64,000 bases of DNA from Alkalihalobacterium elongatum (GTDB taxonomy: Bacteria; Bacillota; Bacilli; Bacillales; Bacillaceae_F): NCBI RefSeq assembly GCF_019024285.1, contig NZ_WMKZ01000002.1, positions 62,001 to 126,000 on the forward strand, read 5' to 3'. The translations under genes and the position numbers were made by a program. Positions 36,122 to 45,410 of this stretch are shown here, one piece after another (position 1 is the stretch's first letter; the number at the start of each line of letters is the position of its first letter). The notes under the pieces were generated by a model. The model searched no databases. It was not told where the DNA came from and saw only the letters and a list, made by a program, of their open reading frames with translations.

Positions 36122-36667
36122 TCCCTCCCTTCAATTTCAAAAGCTCTCTTATTGCTTTATTAATAGCTAATTGTAGTTTCCTATTTCATATAGTAAAAAC
36201 CAATTATTACTGTTTGTGGATGAATTTTATGGTTTATATTACGTTTCCTCACCTTTTTTTCATTTATTCAATAAGGAGTAGGAAACATACTTCCCTTTGT
36301 TCATGTTACACCCACGAAGCAAGTTTATATTATATCACTATATCAAACGAAGTTAAAAATAAACGTATTTTTTATATGGAGTTTATACTAAGAAAAGATG
36401 TCCTATAACAGGTGTTTAGCCCTCTTTATTTTCCCGATGTAAAGTCTGCTAAACGTCGCACATGTTTATTGGGTCTTTTTATTACGAGGTCATATTTACT
36501 TTTCCTCTTTTTTACATTCAATATACCCCGCGCCCACTTGTAGGAATTTGTACCCTTACTATTTACACAAAGCTTTCTTAATAAATACAAGTGAAGCTTG
36601 AGCATACTAATTGCAAATAAACATTTTGCGGTTCTTAATTGACAAGGGAAAGGAGGAAAAACGTAAG

Positions 36668-37330
36668 GTGAAGGTGAAAAAACAATTTGCTGTCATTGGG
36701 TTAGGGCGATTTGGAAGTAGTGTAAGTAAAGAGCTTTATAAACTAGGGCATGATGTTCTTGCCATAGATAACAATGAAGAAAAAGTGAATAACATGACAG
36801 AGCATTCAACTCATAGTGTCATTGCAAGCGGAACAGATGAAAGTGCATTACATTCCCTTGGGATACGCAATTTTGATTATGTCATTGTGGCAATTGGCGA
36901 CAACATTCAGTCAAGTATCCTTTGCACACTCATTCTTAAAGAATTAGGTGTAGCAAATGTATGGGTTAAAGCGCAGAATTATTATCACCATCGTGTGCTC
37001 GAAAAAATTGGAGCTGATCGAATTGTTCATCCCGAACAAGATATGGGCATTCGAATCGCGCAACATCTCGTATCCGAAAAAATCGTCGACTATATCGAAT
37101 TGTCAGATGAATATAGTATCGTTGAGGTTATTGCTACAGAAAAAGTTGCAAATAGATCACTCGATCAATTAGATGTTCGTGCCAAATTTGGCTGTACAAT
37201 ACTTGCAATCAAACGTGGAAAAGATATTAATATCTCTCCCTTTCCAACAGACTTAATAGAACTGAACGATATTTTGATTGTTATTGGACATAAAAATGAT
37301 CTGAAAAGATTTGAAGAAGAAGGAATGTAA
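36668..37330 (+). CDS. KtrA/KtrC-like potassium uptake regulatory subunit (RCK)
   Basis: A 220-aa cytoplasmic RCK protein, the normal length for KtrA/KtrC. The TrkA-N domain begins QFAVIGLGRFGSSVSKEL (GxGxxG nucleotide fold) with acidic DN at the end of strand 2. The TrkA-C domain lies at about residues 135-220 (SIVEVIATEKVANRSLDQLDVR). It gates a KtrB/KtrD membrane channel in response to ATP/ADP and c-di-AMP in relatives. No ktrB is adjacent, as for ktrC in B. subtilis. GTG 36668 follows GGAGG by 11 nt; the ORF extends upstream without an SD. Confidence 0.88.
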   Translation: MKVKKQFAVIGLGRFGSSVSKELYKLGHDVLAIDNNEEKVNNMTEHSTHSVIASGTDESALHSLGIRNFDYVIVAIGDNIQSSILCTLILKELGVANVWVKAQNYYHHRVLEKIGADRIVHPEQDMGIRIAQHLVSEKIVDYIELSDEYSIVEVIATEKVANRSLDQLDVRAKFGCTILAIKRGKDINISPFPTDLIELNDILIVIGHKNDLKRFEEEGM

Positions 37331-37354
37331 AGTTTGTAATAATTAATAAATTGA

Positions 37355-37477
37355 TTATGACCAATGCTTAACTACTCGGATAATCAATCTTGGTAGAAAG
37401 AAAAGAACTTCTAGAAACATTTCAAAGAGAAAATAAGACCAACCACTTTCTGACTTTTTCTTTTGATTTTTCGCCAT
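37355..37477 (-). CDS. Small hydrophobic protein of 40 aa, unknown
   Basis: ATG start preceded by AGGAG with 10-nt spacing. Basic, hydrophilic first ten residues (MAKNQKKKSE), then a hydrophobic helix (WSYFLFEMFLEVLFFLPRLIIRVV), the look of a tiny single-pass or amphipathic membrane protein. It is convergent with the KtrA-like gene. Too short for routine ORF calling; supported by SD and composition only. Confidence 0.55.
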   Translation of the reverse strand: MAKNQKKKSESGWSYFLFEMFLEVLFFLPRLIIRVVKHWS

Positions 37478-37651
37478 CGCATGATCACTCCTTGTTTAAT
37501 ACTTAACTTTACTTACGAATTAAATAGTAATTTGGTTTCTTAGAATTTTTTTCCCTCATAATTACTATTAGGCAGGGCATTTTCTTTGTTTTTCTTTTCA
37601 TTTTGTTTGTATACTACTTACATAAATTGTTTTCCTAAAGGAGGTAAACTT

Positions 37652-38611
37652 GTGGTTAATAATACGTTTGAAGTCGCAACTTTTGCTGGCGGATGTTTCT
37701 GGTGTATGGTTACACCATTTGATGAATTACCAGGAATAGAAAGAGTAGTATCAGGTTATACAGGAGGTCATAAAGAGAACCCTACATACGAAGAGGTTTG
37801 TAGTGAAACAACTGGTCATTATGAGGCTGTACAAATTACGTACGACCCAACAATATTCCCCTATGAAAAATTAGTAAAAATCTTTTGGCAACAAATTGAC
37901 CCAACCGATCCTGGCGGGCAATTTCATGATCGTGGCCACTCCTATAAAACAGTGATCTTTTATCATACCGAGGAACAGAAAAGGGTTGCCGAAGACTCTA
38001 AAAAAGAACTAGAACAAAGCGGTCGTTTTTCAAAGCCGATAGTAACAGAGATATTACCTGCAACAACTTTTTATCCAGCAGAAGAATATCATCAAGACTT
38101 CTACAAGAAAAATTCATTTAGATACATGACATATAGAAAAGGTTCTGGGCGAGACCATTTTATCAAAGAAAATTGGTCTGTGAATAAAGATCCTGAAACA
38201 CTTAAGAAAACCTTAACACCAATGCAGTATGAAGTAACACAAAATAACGGAACAGAGCCACCTTTTCATAATGAATATTGGAATAATGAGGAAGAAGGTA
38301 TATATGTAGACATTGTTTCTGGTGAACCTTTATTTAGTTCATTTGATAAGTTTGACGCAGGTTGTGGCTGGCCTAGTTTTTCAAAACCACTGCATCACAA
38401 TCGACTTGCTGAAGATCTAGATACAAGTCATGGAATGAGAAGAATTGAAGTTCGGAGTAAAAACTCTGATTCCCACTTAGGCCATGTATTCGATGACGGT
38501 CCTAAGCCAACTGGGTTACGCTACTGTATCAATTCGGCAGCATTAAAATTTATTCATAAGGACGATCTTGAAAAAGAAGGTTACGGGGAATACAAAAGCC
38601 TATTTAAATAA
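37652..38611 (+). CDS. Bifunctional methionine sulfoxide reductase MsrA-MsrB
   Basis: A 319-aa fusion repairing both epimers of methionine sulfoxide in the cytosol. The MsrA domain (about residues 5-155) has catalytic Cys15 in FAGGCFWC and the SGYTGGH and [15 protein letters not shown] segments. The MsrB domain (about 175-312) has GCGWPSF and catalytic Cys in RYCINSAAL; the Zn CxxC pairs of some MsrBs are absent. GTG 37652 is chosen because AAAGGAGG lies 7 nt upstream; the longer upstream frame precedes this SD. Confidence 0.93.
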   Translation: MVNNTFEVATFAGGCFWCMVTPFDELPGIERVVSGYTGGHKENPTYEEVCSETTGHYEAVQITYDPTIFPYEKLVKIFWQQIDPTDPGGQFHDRGHSYKTVIFYHTEEQKRVAEDSKKELEQSGRFSKPIVTEILPATTFYPAEEYHQDFYKKNSFRYMTYRKGSGRDHFIKENWSVNKDPETLKKTLTPMQYEVTQNNGTEPPFHNEYWNNEEEGIYVDIVSGEPLFSSFDKFDAGCGWPSFSKPLHHNRLAEDLDTSHGMRRIEVRSKNSDSHLGHVFDDGPKPTGLRYCINSAALKFIHKDDLEKEGYGEYKSLFK

Positions 38612-38645
38612 CACTTTATCTTGATGATTTATATTGAACTAATCA

Positions 38646-38680
38646 GGACTCCTAGGGTGAAACTTTGCCTTAGGAGTCTT
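38646..38680 (+). terminator. Possible terminator after msrAB
   Basis: Stem AGGACTCCTAGG / CCTTAGGAGTCTT with one bulge and an 11-nt loop, 35 nt past the stop. It lacks a good T-run. Confidence 0.5.
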
Positions 38681-38855
38681 AAACATGAAAAATTACTCAT
38701 TACTTTACTCTAAAAATCTGTGATTATACTCATTCTCCTATTTGAATAAACATGAAGCAAAACAAAAAATCACATGGAACTCTCCTTATTAGAAAAGTCC
38801 ATGTGACGCTATTCGTACTAAATTGTTTTACTACATCTATATTTAAATTACTTCT

Positions 38856-38945
38856 TTAGGATAGTAGGTTCATATTTTCAATATAAACAAAACAAAAAGC
38901 TAGAAAACAAAGTAAAACGATATACAACCAAAAAACTCTCTTCAT
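38856..38945 (-). CDS. Possible 29-aa membrane peptide at end of ABC operon
   Basis: ATG 38945 is preceded by AAAGGTGAG, 14 nt after the ABC permease stop. The peptide is one basic start (MKR) and one long hydrophobic helix (VFWLYIVLLCFLAFCFVYI) with a short polar end. The position as last gene of a YtrA-type operon and the SD make translation plausible. It could also be chance, because A/T-rich DNA often gives hydrophobic frames. Confidence 0.4.
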   Translation of the reverse strand: MKRVFWLYIVLLCFLAFCFVYIENMNLLS

Positions 38946-38959
38946 CTCTTCTCACCTTT

Positions 38960-39973
38960 TTATTTATTCTTAACTGTTACATTCATCGTAAATAGTCTTG
39001 TCGTTAATTTATAAGATAGGTATAGGAAGACAATAAACCCTATCCAATAGAATACGATAGTCAGTATATTACCATTCGTGTATGGCGTCAAGCTTGAAAT
39101 TAGCATTCCACCTAATAAAGCAAAACAAACGATAATTCCAACTTTAAAGATTGGCTGTAACCCTTTAAAAATAAGGAATTCACCATTATGTTCGGTTTTA
39201 TTTACCATATACAATCGAGTCGCAATGACTGTGAAAACAATAGTAGCTATTATCGGTAAAATTAATGGTTTATTGGAGTACGTATCAATGGAATAAATAG
39301 GCCAAACCAGATAAGTAAGTGCTTCAGGTTCTGGTAAATAACCGTTCGTATGGACCATCCAAAATCCTTGTATTAAGAAATAAAATCCAAATGGGAAAAA
39401 CGTAAAAATAAACGTTAAAGCCATTTGAGAGATCATTTCCCCAGCGATCGTTCCTATTAACATAGCAAAACTAAACATTGTTATAAATCCTAATAGCGGA
39501 GTAACAAAAAGTTGCACATGTGAAAATTGTTCTAAGAAATGGCTATAATCAGAAGTTGCGACTAATAGATACGCCACAAAGTAATTGACTGTGTAGAAAG
39601 TAGTGATTGACAAAAATCCTACAAGCCATTTGGTTAAAAATAAATCACTACGCTTGTATGGAAGAGCAAATGAGAAGTCATTTTTTCTCGTATTTCTTTC
39701 TGATCCAATCATAATTCCAGCAAGTAAGACGATGAGAATTAAGCCTAAAAATGTGGCAAAACCACCAAAAAACAATGAACGTACCATATAATCATTGACA
39801 ATCGGATGTGAATACATATCTGGATTTAATGCCGCATTTTTCTCTAATGTCTTCCAGCTTTCTAAACTAAGCGAAACTCGAATAGGAAAATCAAAGAAGA
39901 ATAATAGAAGTAATCCAAAAATTAATGCTTTTGTTTGCTTATATTCTTTCATCCACAATGCCTTATTCAACAT
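38960..39973 (-). CDS. ABC-2 type transporter permease
   Basis: A 337-aa protein with about eight TM helices. It begins MLNKALWMKEYKQTKALIFG, a typical ABC-2 exporter N-terminus, with GSERNTRKNDFSFALPYKRSDLFLTKW as the cytoplasmic coupling segment. ATG 39973 has GGAGG 8 nt upstream and overlaps the ATPase gene end by 11 nt. It forms an exporter with the ATPase of 39963-40841. Homologous GntR-ABC units (ytr, bcrA-like) respond to cell-wall antibiotics or envelope stress, so a defensive or lipid role is inferred; the substrate is unknown. Confidence 0.85.
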   Translation of the reverse strand: MLNKALWMKEYKQTKALIFGLLLLFFFDFPIRVSLSLESWKTLEKNAALNPDMYSHPIVNDYMVRSLFFGGFATFLGLILIVLLAGIMIGSERNTRKNDFSFALPYKRSDLFLTKWLVGFLSITTFYTVNYFVAYLLVATSDYSHFLEQFSHVQLFVTPLLGFITMFSFAMLIGTIAGEMISQMALTFIFTFFPFGFYFLIQGFWMVHTNGYLPEPEALTYLVWPIYSIDTYSNKPLILPIIATIVFTVIATRLYMVNKTEHNGEFLIFKGLQPIFKVGIIVCFALLGGMLISSLTPYTNGNILTIVFYWIGFIVFLYLSYKLTTRLFTMNVTVKNK

Positions 39974-40841
39974 ACTCTTCACCTCCAAGCTTTGCAACGA
40001 AAATATCTTCTAAAGCAACAGATAGTTCCTCGTATAATAACGGTTCATACTTTTTTATTTCCGCTTCTATTTCTGCCAAATTACCATCAATTAATAGCGT
40101 GTAAACTCTCCCCGTTTGATTTAAAATTTTTACCTTTTTATTTAGTTCTACAGGCAAATATTCTTTAAAAACAACTTGAACTTTTCGATAAGTTTGTTTC
40201 ATTACATCAAGATCATAGTTAGAATTAATCGTTCTATCTTTTAGGACAATAATTTGATCAGCCATAAATTCCAACTCATCTAAACGGTGTGAAGAAATAA
40301 TAACTGACACTTGTTGCTCTGCTACTTCCTCTATAATGTAGCGTAATATTTTCTTTTTAATAATGACATCGAGCCCATCAGTTGGTTCATCTAGTAGGAT
40401 GTACTTCGCTCTCGTTGAAAAGGCTAATACAAGTGCAAACAATGCTTTCATCCCTTTAGAATATGTTCCCACTCTCTTCGTCTTCGGTAAAGAAAAGCGA
40501 TCTAGCAATCCGTAAAAATACTCCTCATCAAAATTAGGATATATTTCTTTATACAACTTAACAATTTCTCTAGTAGAATAACTTTTTAAGGCTTCTGGTG
40601 AGTCAGGTACGAAAACGATATCCTTTTTTACTTCAGGGTTTTTATAGATACTTTTCCCATCTAAAAGAACATCACCTTTAGATGGCAAAAGAATTCCAAC
40701 TAATAAACGTAGGAGTGTTGTTTTTCCTGCACCATTTCGCCCAATTAATCCAATGATGTTACCTGGCTTTAATTGAAAGCTGATATCTGAAAGCACCTGT
40801 TGATTATGGATCGACTTTGACAGCTGATTAATTTCTATCAT
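39963..40841 (-). CDS. ABC transporter ATP-binding protein (YtrB/BcrA-like)
   Basis: A 292-aa ATPase: Walker A GRNGAGKTT (about residues 36-44), a signature helix written YSKGMKAL instead of LSGGQ, Walker B YILLDEPTDGLD, and switch His in ISSHRLDEL. The GxxSKGM signature is typical of BcrA/CcmA-type exporter ATPases. The start overlaps the GntR gene by 14 nt, giving translational coupling. It energises the ABC-2 permease downstream. Confidence 0.92.
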   Translation of the reverse strand: MIEINQLSKSIHNQQVLSDISFQLKPGNIIGLIGRNGAGKTTLLRLLVGILLPSKGDVLLDGKSIYKNPEVKKDIVFVPDSPEALKSYSTREIVKLYKEIYPNFDEEYFYGLLDRFSLPKTKRVGTYSKGMKALFALVLAFSTRAKYILLDEPTDGLDVIIKKKILRYIIEEVAEQQVSVIISSHRLDELEFMADQIIVLKDRTINSNYDLDVMKQTYRKVQVVFKEYLPVELNKKVKILNQTGRVYTLLIDGNLAEIEAEIKKYEPLLYEELSVALEDIFVAKLGGEEYVE

Positions 40842-41226
40842 CAGACTCCCCCCCTATAACTTTATATAAATCGTCTATCCACTGCTGAAGTTCTTCTTTT
40901 GTTATCCCTAAATACACACTATCAATAACGAGCTGCTCTAGAGACTTCTTCATTTTCTCTCTCTCCTTTTCAGACGCTTCTATATTCTCACCTTCTGCAA
41001 CAAACGTCCCTTTCCCCCTAATCGTTACAATAATCCCTTGCCGTTCAAGTTCTTTGTAAGCCTTACTTACAGTATTAGGATTAATTACTATTTGCGAACT
41101 TAATTCTCGGACTGACGGGAGCTTTTCATTAGCTAAGATTATCCCCTTTGCTCGCAGTTCTTTAATTTGCATAATAATTTGTTCATATAATGGTACATTA
41201 CTTTTTGGATCAATTCGTAAAAGCAT
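40828..41226 (-). CDS. GntR-family regulator, YtrA subfamily
   Basis: A 132-aa regulator with the compact YtrA layout. A winged-helix domain begins IDPKSNVPLYEQIIMQIKEL with HTH LPSVRELSSQIVINPNTVSKAYKELERQGIIVTIRGKGTFVAE, then only about 55 residues of effector and dimer helices. It is first gene of its ABC operon, and a matching palindrome sits at the promoter, so autoregulation is likely. Relatives repress until cell-wall-active peptides appear; the inducer here is unknown. ATG 41226. Confidence 0.92.
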   Translation of the reverse strand: MLLRIDPKSNVPLYEQIIMQIKELRAKGIILANEKLPSVRELSSQIVINPNTVSKAYKELERQGIIVTIRGKGTFVAEGENIEASEKEREKMKKSLEQLVIDSVYLGITKEELQQWIDDLYKVIGGESDDRN

Positions 41227-41266
41227 GCATTCACCACCCTCTTTAGGTTGCTTCTATCTGTCTGTT

Positions 41267-41323
41267 GTGTATTACATAATGTAGTACACTTAATACATTA
41301 TTATCTTTTCCAGCTCCTGTCAA
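41267..41323 (-). promoter_or_regulatory. Sigma-A promoter with YtrA-type operator
   Basis: On the minus strand, -35 TTGACA (41318-41323), a 17-bp spacer, -10 TAATGT (41295-41300), then the palindrome GTGTACTACATTATGTAATACAC (written in two halves GTGTACTACAT and TATGTAATACAC) at 41267-41289. Its outer arms GTGTA / TACAC are exact. An operator just past the -10 would block initiation, as expected for an autorepressed GntR operon. Confidence 0.75.
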
Positions 41324-41373
41324 TACCAAATAGATAAAAATAAATTTATAATTTTTATCTCGAAAATTAATGT

Positions 41374-41400
41374 AAAAAAAGCCCTCTTGTGAAGAGAGCT
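41374..41400 (-). terminator. Terminator of the nucleoside transporter gene
   Basis: Stem AGCTCTCTT / AAGAGGGCT (one G-T pair) with a 3-nt loop followed by seven Ts on the minus strand, 14 nt past the stop. Confidence 0.85.
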
Positions 41401-41414
41401 CTTAGCTGCAAAAC

Positions 41415-42629
41415 TTAAAATAACATTCCTGCCACAGCACCACTTAATAGGGATGCTAACATACCTGCAACGACAGCACGTAGACCTAGTTTTGCAATAT
41501 CACTTCGCCTGTCAGGTGCTAGATTACCTAGGCCGCCCAGTAATATCGCCAATGAGGAAAAGTTTGCAAAACCACAAAGTGCAAAACTGACAACTGCAAC
41601 CGTTTTTTCTGACAAATTATCAATTTGCGGGGCAAAGGAAAGGTAAGCAACAAATTCATTAACAACGAGCTTTTGTCCAATAAATCCTCCTGCTGTAACA
41701 GCCTCATGCCAGGGTACTCCAATAGCAAATGCTAATGGAGCAAAGAGAAACCCTAGTATCCCTTCTAAGGTTAGAGCGCTGACCCCAAATAACCCACCAA
41801 TTGCACCAAGAATGCCATTAATCAGTGCAATTAAAGCAACAAAAGCAAGTAACATCGCTGCAATATTTAGAGCTAAAGTTAATCCAACACTTGCACCTCT
41901 AGCAGCTGCATCGATAACATTAGCTGATTCTTTATCTTTCTCCATCTGAAAATCGCCAGTAATATCATCTTTATTTACTTCTGGTACGATCATTTTAGCC
42001 ATAACTAATCCAGCGGGAGCAGCCATAAAGCTTGCAGCTAACAAATAATCTAAGGGCACTCCCAACAATGCATATCCAACTAGGACTGACCCAGCAACAG
42101 ATGCAAGGCCTCCTGTCATAACAGCAAATAATTCAGATTTCGTCATTTTAGATATGTAGGGTCTAATAACGAGTGGGGCTTCAGTTTGACCGACAAAGAT
42201 ATTAGCGGCAGCACTCATTGATTCAGCTTTGCTAGTCCCTAGCAGTTTAGCTAGTGCCCCACCAATTAGCTTAATAACCCACTGCATAATATTTAAATAA
42301 TAAAGTACAGAAATTAACGACGAAAAGAAAATTATGACCGATAAAACGTTAATTGCAAACATAAAAATTCCATTTTCTTCAACAAACATTTCTCCAAACA
42401 CAAAACCAATTCCTGCGTTTGCATAATCAATAATACTTCCGACCACTTGTGTCAACCAATTTAGTATTTCTCTTCCTACAGGAACTTTTAATACAATTAT
42501 TGCAAATAAAAGCTGTATTGCAAATCCTCCAAGTACTGTTCTTAAATTGATGGCGCTTCGTTTCGTTGAAAGTAAAAAAGCAATAGCAAAAATGACGATG
42601 ACTCCAAATATCCCCCAAAGTATATTCAT
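41415..42629 (-). CDS. NupC-family concentrative nucleoside transporter
   Basis: A 404-aa carrier of the CNT family with about 8-10 TM helices. Conserved segments are clear: GFVFGE ... FMFAINVLSVIIFFSSLISVLYY, SKAESMSAAANIFVGQTEAPLVIRPY (substrate/ion site GQTEAP), and VSFALCGFANFSSLAILLGGLGNLAPDRRSDIA near the end. It imports nucleosides with H+ or Na+. ATG 42629 with GAGGTG upstream; the frame extends 13 codons further without an SD. No purine riboswitch pattern is seen upstream. Confidence 0.92.
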   Translation of the reverse strand: MNILWGIFGVIVIFAIAFLLSTKRSAINLRTVLGGFAIQLLFAIIVLKVPVGREILNWLTQVVGSIIDYANAGIGFVFGEMFVEENGIFMFAINVLSVIIFFSSLISVLYYLNIMQWVIKLIGGALAKLLGTSKAESMSAAANIFVGQTEAPLVIRPYISKMTKSELFAVMTGGLASVAGSVLVGYALLGVPLDYLLAASFMAAPAGLVMAKMIVPEVNKDDITGDFQMEKDKESANVIDAAARGASVGLTLALNIAAMLLAFVALIALINGILGAIGGLFGVSALTLEGILGFLFAPLAFAIGVPWHEAVTAGGFIGQKLVVNEFVAYLSFAPQIDNLSEKTVAVVSFALCGFANFSSLAILLGGLGNLAPDRRSDIAKLGLRAVVAGMLASLLSGAVAGMLF

Positions 42630-43018
42630 CTTACCCACCTCATTATGTAGAACTAAAGAGAAATCCATTGCGTTCTAAGTAATGAGATTATTATTAGCAA
42701 AGCTGGAAATATCATTCAGTTACAAATCAACATTTTAGAATACTGATATTCTTGCTATTTAACTTTCTGTGTAGCCTAACTTTATTCTGTAAAGAAAAGC
42801 TTACCTCTGATGCTTGTGTTCCTTCATCCCTTCTTCTCTAGCGGACACGATCTCTTCTCTTGCTTTCCCTCATCCTCCTAGTTTCTTCCTATAGTGGGCA
42901 CGATCCAAATGATTTTGAAAGAAATTGATAAGAAATCATATAAATAAAGGAGAAAAGGGTATTTATTAACAAAAAATATATAAAGCTATGTATATCATAA
43001 CGTTTGGAGGAATGGCGA
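42630..43018. other. Intergenic region between nucleoside transporter and fumarase
   Basis: 389 bp with no gene. It holds the fumC promoter at 42915-42944 and two similar pyrimidine-rich blocks (42821-42853 and 42867-42906), each ending in GG(A/G)CACCGATC-like GGACACGATCT or GGGCACGATCC. These look like two copies of a short intergenic repeat of unknown role. Confidence 0.5.
42915..42944 (+). promoter_or_regulatory. Probable sigma-A promoter of fumC
   Basis: TTGAAA (42915-42920), an 18-bp spacer and TATAAA (42939-42944), about 75 nt before the fumarase start codon. Confidence 0.55.
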
Positions 43019-44407
43019 ATGGAATTTCGGATTGAAAAAGATACATTAGGAGAAGTAAAAGTACCAAGTGATAAATCATGGGGAGCACAAACACAAAGAA
43101 GTTTAGAAAACTTTAAAATTGGTAATGAAAAAATGCCGATACAAGTAATGCATGCTTTTGCGATCCTAAAAAAATCTGCTGCAATAGTTAATCATGATAT
43201 TAACAACCTTGAGACAGAAAAAAAGGACGCGATTGTTGCTGTAGCCGATCAAATCATCACTGGTAAATTCGATGAACACTTCCCACTCGCAGTGTGGCAA
43301 ACAGGGAGTGGCACGCAGTCAAATATGAATATAAATGAAGTGATTGCCCATGAAGCCAATCAAATACTAGCAGCGAAAAATTACAAAGAACTTGTTCACC
43401 CCAATGATGATGTAAATCGCTCACAAAGTTCTAATGATACGTTTCCAACAGCAATGCATATTGCAGCTGTTGACCAAGTAAATAAGTCGTTACTTCCAGC
43501 TATTCAGAAGATGAAAACAACCATGGAAAGTAAAGTGAAGGAATTCGAGGATATTATTAAAATTGGCCGCACACATTTACAAGATGCAACTCCTTTAACA
43601 CTCGGTCAGGAGATCAGTGGCTGGCATCGTATGCTCGAAAAATCGGAAAGTATGATTATCGAAAGCTTAGAACATATGAAAGAGTTAGCCATCGGAGGAA
43701 CCGCTGTTGGAACAGGTATCAATGCGCACCCACAATTTGGGGATAAAGTTGCAGAAGAAATTAGTAAAATAACAAACATATCATTTACGTCAGCTAAAAA
43801 TAAATTTCATGCATTAACAAGCCATGATGAACTTGTGTATGCACATGGTTCATTAAAAGCACTTGCAGCTGATTTGATGAAAATTGCTAATGATATCCGT
43901 TGGTTAGCCAGTGGACCTCGCTCGGGAATAGGCGAAATTACGATCCCTGCCAATGAACCTGGAAGTTCAATAATGCCAGGAAAAGTAAATCCAACTCAAA
44001 GTGAAGCTCTAACTATGGTTGTTGCTCAAGTGATAGGGAATGATGCTACAATCGGTTTTGCGGCTAGCCAAGGCAACTTTGAATTAAACGTGTTTAAACC
44101 TGTCATTATTTATAACTATTTACAATCAGTAAAACTTTTAACTGACGCAATCCATTCATATAACGATAAGTGCCTCGTTGGTATCGAGGCCAATACAGAC
44201 GTGATCGAGAATTTACTTTCGAGATCGCTTATGCTCGTTACTGCTCTTAATCCTCATATAGGATATGAAAATGCTGCTAAAATTGCTAAAAAGGCTCATG
44301 CTGAAGGAACAACCTTACGCGAGGCAGCGATAGCTAGTGGTTTGTTATCAGGAGAAAAATTTGATGAAATCGTTCGTCCTGAAAAAATGATTGGGAAGCA
44401 TAAATAA
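43019..44407 (+). CDS. fumC: Class II fumarate hydratase
   Basis: A 462-aa TCA-cycle enzyme interconverting fumarate and malate. It has the family's iron-free class II sequence: [18 protein letters not shown] near residue 100, [23 protein letters not shown], catalytic His in [18 protein letters not shown], and the superfamily signature [18 protein letters not shown] 43019 is chosen because GGAGG (43006-43010) precedes it by 8 nt. Monocistronic with its own promoter. Confidence 0.96.
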   Translation: MEFRIEKDTLGEVKVPSDKSWGAQTQRSLENFKIGNEKMPIQVMHAFAILKKSAAIVNHDINNLETEKKDAIVAVADQIITGKFDEHFPLAVWQTGSGTQSNMNINEVIAHEANQILAAKNYKELVHPNDDVNRSQSSNDTFPTAMHIAAVDQVNKSLLPAIQKMKTTMESKVKEFEDIIKIGRTHLQDATPLTLGQEISGWHRMLEKSESMIIESLEHMKELAIGGTAVGTGINAHPQFGDKVAEEISKITNISFTSAKNKFHALTSHDELVYAHGSLKALAADLMKIANDIRWLASGPRSGIGEITIPANEPGSSIMPGKVNPTQSEALTMVVAQVIGNDATIGFAASQGNFELNVFKPVIIYNYLQSVKLLTDAIHSYNDKCLVGIEANTDVIENLLSRSLMLVTALNPHIGYENAAKIAKKAHAEGTTLREAAIASGLLSGEKFDEIVRPEKMIGKHK

Positions 44408-44522
44408 AAAGTTTCCCGTCATGTATTAACTAACGTAAAACTTTTTAATTTACGTTTATAATGATGCTAATAAAAAGTTAGTTTGTTATATGAAAATGAA
44501 CTGCACCTCAACTCTAAAAAAA

Positions 44523-44549
44523 GAGATGTCAGGACCATTCTGACATCTC
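44523..44549 (-). terminator. Terminator overlapping the stop of the 44.5-kb ORF
   Basis: Perfect 10-bp stem GAGATGTCAG / CTGACATCTC with a 7-nt loop, followed on the minus strand by TTTTTTT. The stop codon (44529-44531) lies inside the stem. Confidence 0.85.
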
Positions 44550-44723
44550 ATCATACGTATATCTAACAACATACTTATTTGTTTTTAGCTTTTTAATTTC
44601 CACACAAGGCCCTATTTCATAACCATTGTGCCAATTATCTTCAAGCTTTGCTTTTAAACACCCTGCTTGAAATTTTGATTGAAATGTTTGCTTCCAATAT
44701 ATCCAACGTGGCGTTTTTCCCAT
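44529..44723 (-). CDS. Hypothetical protein, about 64 aa
   Basis: Not recognised. A small basic protein rich in Trp, Tyr and Lys (MGKTPRWIYWKQTFQSKFQ, then KKLKTNKYVVRYTYDEM). No membrane helix is predicted. ATG 44723 is chosen with ATGGGA as a modest SD; ATG 44735 and TTG 44744 are alternatives close to AAAGG, so the start is uncertain. The terminator covers the last codons. Monocistronic. Confidence 0.6.
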   Translation of the reverse strand: MGKTPRWIYWKQTFQSKFQAGCLKAKLEDNWHNGYEIGPCVEIKKLKTNKYVVRYTYDEMSEWS

Positions 44724-44858
44724 ATGTTTTCCCATGCCTTTCAACGATTTTTTTTATTTTATCCAAAAAGCAGAAAAAAGTTTACTCTTCTATAAAAAAA
44801 TGGGAATTATAATTTAAATCTTATTTATAAGAACTAGCAAAGTGTTGACAGTAGCTTT

Positions 44859-45410
44859 TTATCCAATTTTATCTTCCAGGTCTAGCTTTTCCAATTCCTG
44901 ACGACTCCTATTTTCATCACGGTCACGTAAACGATGAGCCAACCTAGCAGCAGCACTTGCTGCAACACTTGCTACTAAATCATCTAAAAATGTATTGGTT
45001 TGACCTTTAAAGTCATCCAGTTCTTTAATAATTCCTACTTTCCCTTTATCTAAGTACCCAAATGATGTTACAGCAATACTACCGAACCCAAATACTGATC
45101 CTAATGCAATCGTCTCATCTACCCCAAATAACCCTTCATCAGATTTAATAATAGATAATAAAGGTTCAGATAATTGACCTCTTTCTGCTAGTTCATCTAA
45201 TTCAATACCTACAAGGATTGCATGTTGTATTTCCCGTTTATACAAAACCGCATCAACACTTTCTAGACATTCTTCAAATGTCAAACTTTCATAAAACTTA
45301 ACCTGAAGGTCATACACAATCTTTGCAATATCTTTTAAGGTCACGCCTCTTTCTTGTAACTTTTTTCTTGCAGCTTGTTCCACAACGTTGGATGGTACTG
45401 GTACTTTCAA
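44859..45410 (-). CDS. Phosphatidylglycerophosphatase A family protein, YutG-like
   Basis: A 183-aa protein matching the Bacillus YutG branch of PgpA. An N-terminal helical segment (VVEQAARKKLQERGVTLKDIAKIVYDLQ) precedes a core with GVDETIALGSVFGFGSIAVTSFGYLDKGKVGIIKELD and FLDDLVASVAASAAARLAHRL. PgpA enzymes dephosphorylate PGP to phosphatidylglycerol. In this subgroup the TM content is low and the activity is not settled. ATG start with GGGGAG. Intergenic 45411-45800 upstream shows no other gene. Confidence 0.85.
   Translation of the reverse strand: MKVPVPSNVVEQAARKKLQERGVTLKDIAKIVYDLQVKFYESLTFEECLESVDAVLYKREIQHAILVGIELDELAERGQLSEPLLSIIKSDEGLFGVDETIALGSVFGFGSIAVTSFGYLDKGKVGIIKELDDFKGQTNTFLDDLVASVAASAAARLAHRLRDRDENRSRQELEKLDLEDKIG

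Noticed and set aside
36214-36408. 64-codon plus-strand ORF before the KtrA-like gene
   Set aside because: No ribosome binding site, odd composition for a protein and no recognisable pattern; treated as chance in AT-rich DNA.
42630-43018. Purine riboswitch upstream of the nucleoside transporter
   Set aside because: The conserved loop pairs and junction sequence of that class are not visible on the minus strand.
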